From NCBI RefSeq assembly GCF_004923295.1, contig NZ_CP039635.1, positions 578,501-642,500 of the forward strand: DNA of 64,000 nt, in the 5' to 3' direction. Under the pieces are notes generated by a model. The model was not told the DNA's origin. It saw nothing but the letters and a program-made list of their open reading frames with translations, and did not search any database. The DNA comes from Azospirillum sp. TSH100. GTDB lineage: Bacteria > Pseudomonadota > Alphaproteobacteria > Azospirillales > Azospirillaceae. Made by a program: the position numbers and the translations under genes. Below, one piece after another: positions 60,173 through 64,000 of this stretch; the stretch's first letter is position 1; each line of letters opens with the position of its first letter.

Positions 60173-61012
60173 ATGAAGCCATACATCGATATGTACAGGC
60201 GCTGGATCGCCGTGCCCGGCATCCAGGCCGCCGACATCGCGGTGTTGTCCGCGCTCTATGCCCATGCCGACCGCGACGGTGTCTGCACCGCCACGCAAGG
60301 GGAGCTGGCCGAAGAGCTTGGGCAAAGCCGCGCATGGTTCAACGCCGTTCTGAAGGGCCTGCAGGAGAAAGCCGCGCAGGGACCGGCGGCGGCGCTGGTC
60401 TGCGCCAAGCCGCGGCGCGGCCTGCGCGGGTTCGCCTATCAGCTGGCGGGGATGGAGGGCTTCACCGCCGGCATGTGCTGTCAGCCGGCTGACAGCAGCG
60501 GTTCGCCGGCCGGCATCTCCTTTGATTCCCAGAATCCTGAATCCTCCTCCTCCCATTCGGGCGAAGGGATGAGGATCGGAGAGGACGCCTTGCCGGCGGA
60601 CTGGCAGCCGGCTGCCGCGGATCTGGCCTGGGCAGCGGCGGAGCGGCCAGAGGTCGATGCCGATCGGGTGACCGTCAAGTTCGTGTCCTGGTGCCGCAAG
60701 GCGCATCGCCGCAACGGCTACCGCCCGCCGGATCCGGGGTCGGCCTGGCGCCGCTGGATCATCCGGGAGCTGGTGGCGCCCGCTGATCAGTCCGCCGAAC
60801 AGCCTTCCGCGCCGCCCACCGCTCCGGCTCCGCAACGCGCCAGGGCGTCGATCCAGTCCTCCACCCCTCCGTTCCGCCGGGAGCACCGCAATGACCGCCG
60901 CCCCGATCCCCGCCCAGAGCCTCGGCCCGATATCCGGTCCGCGTCCGATGCCGCAGGCCGCAACCGCGAAACCCTCGCTGCCTTGCGCCTTCGCCTCGCT
61001 GGCCCGGCTTGA
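60173..61012 (+). CDS. Replication-accessory protein with HTH and DnaT-like C-terminal segment
   Basis: A 279-residue protein. Residues 1-70 are a winged helix (IDMYRRWIAVPGIQAADIAVLSALYAHADRDGVCTATQGELAEELGQSRAWFNAVL), as in plasmid replication proteins. After a Ser-rich linker, residues 140-205 (LPADWQPAAADLAWAAAERPEV then TVKFVSWCRKAHRRNGYRPP and WRRWIIRE) resemble the DnaT/replication-protein C-terminal domain that binds single-stranded DNA and the helicase. The Arg/Pro-rich tail overlaps the next gene by about 120 bases. It reads away from the origin. A stem (ACCCGTC/GACGGGT, 60137-60166) partly covers its ribosome site, so translation may be controlled. The exact role is inference. Confidence 0.68.
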   Translation: MKPYIDMYRRWIAVPGIQAADIAVLSALYAHADRDGVCTATQGELAEELGQSRAWFNAVLKGLQEKAAQGPAAALVCAKPRRGLRGFAYQLAGMEGFTAGMCCQPADSSGSPAGISFDSQNPESSSSHSGEGMRIGEDALPADWQPAAADLAWAAAERPEVDADRVTVKFVSWCRKAHRRNGYRPPDPGSAWRRWIIRELVAPADQSAEQPSAPPTAPAPQRARASIQSSTPPFRREHRNDRRPDPRPEPRPDIRSASDAAGRNRETLAALRLRLAGPA

Positions 61013-61573
61013 GGTCGCGGATCTGCGGTTCGAGACACAGGATCTGACGCCCGACGAGATCGGTGCGCTGGCCGAGCGGGTTGAGCAGGCGATCGGCACG
61101 CTGACACCGCCGATCGGCATCGAGAATGTGCTGATCGGGCTGGAGAAGCTGGCCGAACGCTTCGCGCTGGAGCTGCCGGACGCCGACCTGCTGGAGGCCG
61201 ACGTGCGGATGATGGCGGCGTGGCCGGCCGACCGGTGGATGGCCGCCTTCGAGGCGGTGTGGGCCGGTTTCCGCAGCGGCTGGAGCCGCTTTCCGACGCT
61301 GGGCGACTTCCGCGAGGCGCTGGGCGCCCTGCCGCCGGCGACGGAAAGCCGCGCCGCCGACGATCTGCGGCGGCTTGCCGGCCGCCTGCGTCAGGAACAG
61401 CAGCTGCGCGCCCGCACGGAGGAGCAGCGCCGCCGCACCCGCGCCCGGGAGGCGGCATTGGCAGAGGTGTTGGCCGACCGGCAGCGCCGGCTGTTGCTTG
61501 AAGTGTCGCTTGTCGGGGCGACGACCGACCAGCATTATCCGCCGGACCACCAGAGAGTGCCGAACGCGGATGA
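60891..61573 (+). CDS. Unknown helical protein; reading frame shows no stop codon
   Basis: Starts at an ATG with GGGAG 7 bases upstream, inside the end of the preceding gene. About 220 residues have good coding character: SLARLEVADLRFETQDLTPDEIGALAERVEQAIGTL, ADVRMMAAWPADRWMAAFEAVWAGF, TLGDFREALGALPPATES and a long Arg/Glu-rich coiled coil (LRQEQQLRARTEEQRRRTRAREAALAEVLADRQRRLLLE). After about residue 226 this frame runs over the TPR gene without any stop up to the window end, and its sequence there is clearly non-coding. The end given is a TGA (61571-61573) that overlaps the next ATG but lies in another frame. An indel, or a frameshift, is likely. Together with the preceding gene it may belong to replication control. 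Confidence 0.55.
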
Positions 61574-64000
61574 AACCGAACCATCGCCCGACGCATCGTC
61601 CGACCGGCACCGCCGACGCACAGGCGCTGCTGACCCGTGCCGTCACCCATCATCAGAACGGCCAGCTGGCCGAGGCGGCGACGCTCTACGAGCAGGTGCT
61701 GAAGCGGCTGCCGAGACAGGCGGACGCGCTGCATCTGTCGGGACTGATCAAGGCGCAGACCGGGGCGCTGGCGGAGGGGATCGACCGGATCCGGCAGGCG
61801 GTGAAGGCCGATCCGAAGCAGGCGGTCTTCCATGCCAATCTGGGCCGGCTGATGGAGGCGGCGGAACGTTGGGCGGAGGCGGCGACGGCCTTCCGATCCG
61901 CAGCCCGGCTGGCGCCGCTCGATCCGTCGCTGCCGCGGATGCTGGCGGCGGTGCTGACGCAGGCGGGGCAGCAGGGTCCGGCGGCGCAGGCGCTTCAACG
62001 CGTGATGGCGCTGGAGCCGGCGGAGGCCGAGAGCGCCGCGAGCCTGGGCGACGTTCTGTACGACGGCGGGCGCTTCCTGCCGGCAGCCAGCTGGTACGGG
62101 CGGGCTGCGAGGCTGGAGCCGCATCGGGTGCTGGCGGCCTTCAACCGGGGGGCGGCCCTGCGCGATGCCGGCCGGATCCCGGAGGCGGCGATTGCCTTCC
62201 GCGACCTTGTGCAACTGGCACCGCAGATGGTGGAGCCGCTGGAGCAATGCATGCAGCTGCGCCAGCGGCTGGGCGATGGGAGAGAGGCGATGGCGGCTGC
62301 CCGCCGGCTGCTGGCGCTGGTTCCCGGCCAACCGGCGGCGCTGCGGCTGCTGGGCAGCTCGGACAGCCGGCCAACGCGGGAGCCGGTCTGGCTGACGCGG
62401 CTGGTCAGGCTGGAGCCGCTGGTGGACGAGCTGGTGCTGGCGCTGGCCGGGCGCCTTTATGGCCGGTGGACGGCGCTCGCGGAGCGGGCTTACCGCCATG
62501 CGCTGGCTCTGGCGCCGGCCTCCGGGCTGGCGCTGTCGGGGCTGGGACTGGCGCGGGCGACGCTGGGGGTGGAGGGGGCGACGCGGTGGAGCCTGCGCGC
62601 GGTGCGGGTGGCCCCCGGCGACGCGGCGCTGACCGCCAATGCCGGATCGGCCTTCCAGCTGGCCTTGCGGCCGCAGGAGGCGCTGTCCTGGCACCGCAGG
62701 GCGCTGGCGCTGATGCCCGAGGATGCGGCGGCCTGGGTCAACATCGGCACGCTGCGGCTGGACGCCAACGCGGCGGAGGAGGCGATCCCGCCGCTGGAGC
62801 GGGCGAGGCGGCTCGGCGATCCGGGACAATCGGCGCTCGCCAACTCCAACCTTGGCGTCGCCTGGATGGCGCTGGGGCTGCACGGAGAGGCGGTTGCGGC
62901 TTTCCGCGCGGCGCTCGACCGGGCGCCGGAGGATGCGGCGATCCGCTCCAACATGCTGTTCTGCCTGTGCTTCGACGACCGTGCCGATCCGCTGGAGGTC
63001 TTCCGCGAACACCGGGCCTTCGAGCGCCATCTGCCGGCGGTCCCTGCCGCGCCGCATGCGGTGGAGAGCCGCGATCCGGAGCGTCGGCTGCGCGTCGGCT
63101 ACCTGTCGCCGGATTTCCAGCGCTATCCGGGGCCGGGCTATCATTTCCTGCTGCCGCTGATCGAGGGGCACGACCGCCGGGCGGTGGAGGTCACCTGCTA
63201 TCACAACGACCGCAGCCGCGACGCCACCACCGAGCGCTTCCAGGCGGCGGCCGACCGCTGGCGCGATGTGGCGGCCCTGTCCGACGAGGAGCTCGACCGC
63301 CGGATCCGGGAGGACCGCATCGACATCCTGGTCGATGCCGGCGGCCACATGTCGCGCAACCGCATGGCGCTGATGGCGCGCCGGCCGGCGCCGGTTCAGG
63401 TCAGCCTGCCGCTCTATCCCAACACCACGGGGCTGAGCGCCGTCGACTACCAGATCACCGATCCCCGCGTGGCGCCGCCGGGAGCGGACGCGCTGCATGT
63501 CGAGAAGCTGATCCGGCTGCCCGGCTGCGTGCTGTGCTACCGCCCGGCCGAGTCAGCCTTCGCGCCGCCTTCGCTGCCGCCGGTGGAGCGCAACGGCCAC
63601 ATCACCTTCGGGTCCTTCAACAACATCACCAAGGTGAACGCCGCCACCATCGCGCTGTGGGCGAGACTGCTGGCGGCGGTGCAGACGGCGACGCTGGTGC
63701 TGAAATGGCGGGGACTGGGCAGCGGCGGCGGTGCCGACCGGCGCCTGCTGGACGCCTTCGCCCGGCACGGAATCGGGGCGGAGCGGCTGGAGCTGCGCGG
63801 CATCACCCCGGATCCCTATCAGGATTACGTCACCATCGACGTGGCGCTCGATCCCGTCTTCGCCAATGGCGGGACGACGATCTGCGACGCGCTGTGGATG
63901 GGCGTGCCGGTGCTGAACCAGACCGGGCCGACCATGATCGGCCATTGGGGGGCGACGCTGCTCGATGCGGTCGGGATGGAAGAGCTGGTGACGGAGGACG
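61570..64000 (+). CDS. TPR / SPINDLY-type O-GlcNAc transferase family protein, 3' end outside window
   Basis: Partial: 810 codons from the ATG at 61570. The first 480 residues are about a dozen tetratricopeptide repeats (e.g. AVTHHQNGQLAEAATLYEQVLKRLPRQADAL, AVFHANLGRLMEAAERWAEAATAFRSAARLAP). From about 515 the catalytic part begins with RRLRVGYLSPDFQRYPGPGYHF and continues with DILVDAGGHMSRNRMALMARRPAPVQV, HITFGSFNNITKVNAATIALWARLL and DVALDPVFANGGTTICDALWMGVPVLN, a set typical of bacterial GT41 proteins. These transfer sugars to proteins, often flagellin, in the cytoplasm. The C-terminus is outside. A YP-for-MG replacement in the normally conserved PVQVSWLGYPGTTG block (here PVQVSLPLYPNTTG) is a deviation. 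Confidence 0.88.
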   Translation, partial: MKPNHRPTHRPTGTADAQALLTRAVTHHQNGQLAEAATLYEQVLKRLPRQADALHLSGLIKAQTGALAEGIDRIRQAVKADPKQAVFHANLGRLMEAAERWAEAATAFRSAARLAPLDPSLPRMLAAVLTQAGQQGPAAQALQRVMALEPAEAESAASLGDVLYDGGRFLPAASWYGRAARLEPHRVLAAFNRGAALRDAGRIPEAAIAFRDLVQLAPQMVEPLEQCMQLRQRLGDGREAMAAARRLLALVPGQPAALRLLGSSDSRPTREPVWLTRLVRLEPLVDELVLALAGRLYGRWTALAERAYRHALALAPASGLALSGLGLARATLGVEGATRWSLRAVRVAPGDAALTANAGSAFQLALRPQEALSWHRRALALMPEDAAAWVNIGTLRLDANAAEEAIPPLERARRLGDPGQSALANSNLGVAWMALGLHGEAVAAFRAALDRAPEDAAIRSNMLFCLCFDDRADPLEVFREHRAFERHLPAVPAAPHAVESRDPERRLRVGYLSPDFQRYPGPGYHFLLPLIEGHDRRAVEVTCYHNDRSRDATTERFQAAADRWRDVAALSDEELDRRIREDRIDILVDAGGHMSRNRMALMARRPAPVQVSLPLYPNTTGLSAVDYQITDPRVAPPGADALHVEKLIRLPGCVLCYRPAESAFAPPSLPPVERNGHITFGSFNNITKVNAATIALWARLLAAVQTATLVLKWRGLGSGGGADRRLLDAFARHGIGAERLELRGITPDPYQDYVTIDVALDPVFANGGTTICDALWMGVPVLNQTGPTMIGHWGATLLDAVGMEELVTED

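Noticed and set aside
59406-60335. Minus-strand frames of 227-309 codons across the origin
   Set aside because: They cross the iterons and the orphan terminator, show no domain and have no plausible start signal.
60787-63498. Minus-strand frame of 903 codons opposite the TPR gene
   Set aside because: Arg/Gln/Pro-rich shadow of repeated GC-rich helices; the plus strand has clear TPR and GT41 motifs.

Overview
The window looks like part of a secondary replicon (chromid or megaplasmid) of a high-GC alphaproteobacterium, most likely Azospirillum or a close relative. This rests on gene content, uniformly GC-rich codon use, a RepA (RPA-type) plus ParA/ParB replication and partition block with iterons, and the typical Fds formate dehydrogenase and Urt urea transport operons. 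The genus is an inference; I could not run a search.

Layout. (1) 1-1420: the 5' part of a tyrosine recombinase gene leaving the window on the left, next to the 3' end of a tRNA-Gln(CTG) gene, which is the usual edge of an integrated island. (2) 1.6-13.6 kb: a minus-strand alpha-glucan/trehalose block (treS-maltokinase fusion, glgB, glgX, a response regulator, malQ) that interconverts trehalose, maltose-1-phosphate and glycogen. (3) 13.9-28.2 kb: mixed housekeeping genes: a glycosyltransferase, a MocR-type regulator divergent from a PPOX-fold flavoprotein, an OmpA-like protein, a gamma-carbonic anhydrase, argC, rpsI-rplM, a thioesterase, a SlyB-like lipoprotein, a ferritin-like protein, a formylglycine-generating-enzyme homologue, a PheC-like periplasmic dehydratase, a LysR/GST pair, a class C acid phosphatase and a 50-residue membrane peptide gene. 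(4) 28.4-34.1 kb: urtABCDE. (5) 34.5-43.6 kb: an L,D-transpeptidase, a VOC protein, then NAD-dependent formate dehydrogenase fdsG-fdsB-fdsA-fdhD-fdsD with a LysR regulator. (6) 43.6-45.4 kb: an SMP-30 lactonase and an HTH protein. (7) 45.6-48.5 kb: an AT-rich foreign three-gene operon (PD-(D/E)XK-like sce7726 protein, sce7725 protein, zinc-ribbon/RES-domain protein) that is the best candidate here for an undescribed defence or toxin system. (8) 48.6-56.0 kb: two hybrid sensor kinases, a protein ending in seven Cys-containing nonapeptide repeats, and a Tat-exported peptide-binding protein. (9) 56.1-61.6 kb: the replicon maintenance region: two copies of a palindrome (likely parS), parB, parA, repA, an iteron-rich origin, and a DnaT-like replication accessory protein followed by a gene without a visible stop codon. 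(10) 61.6-64.0 kb: the 5' part of a TPR/SPINDLY-type O-GlcNAc transferase, cut by the window end.

Two points stand out for the replicon as a whole. Genes normally considered core (rplM, rpsI, argC, a tRNA) sit about 40 kb from a plasmid-type origin, which argues for a chromid. The only clear compositional break is the 45.6-48.5 kb cassette. Long open frames opposite glgX, treS and the TPR gene are GC-rich shadows and are not annotated.
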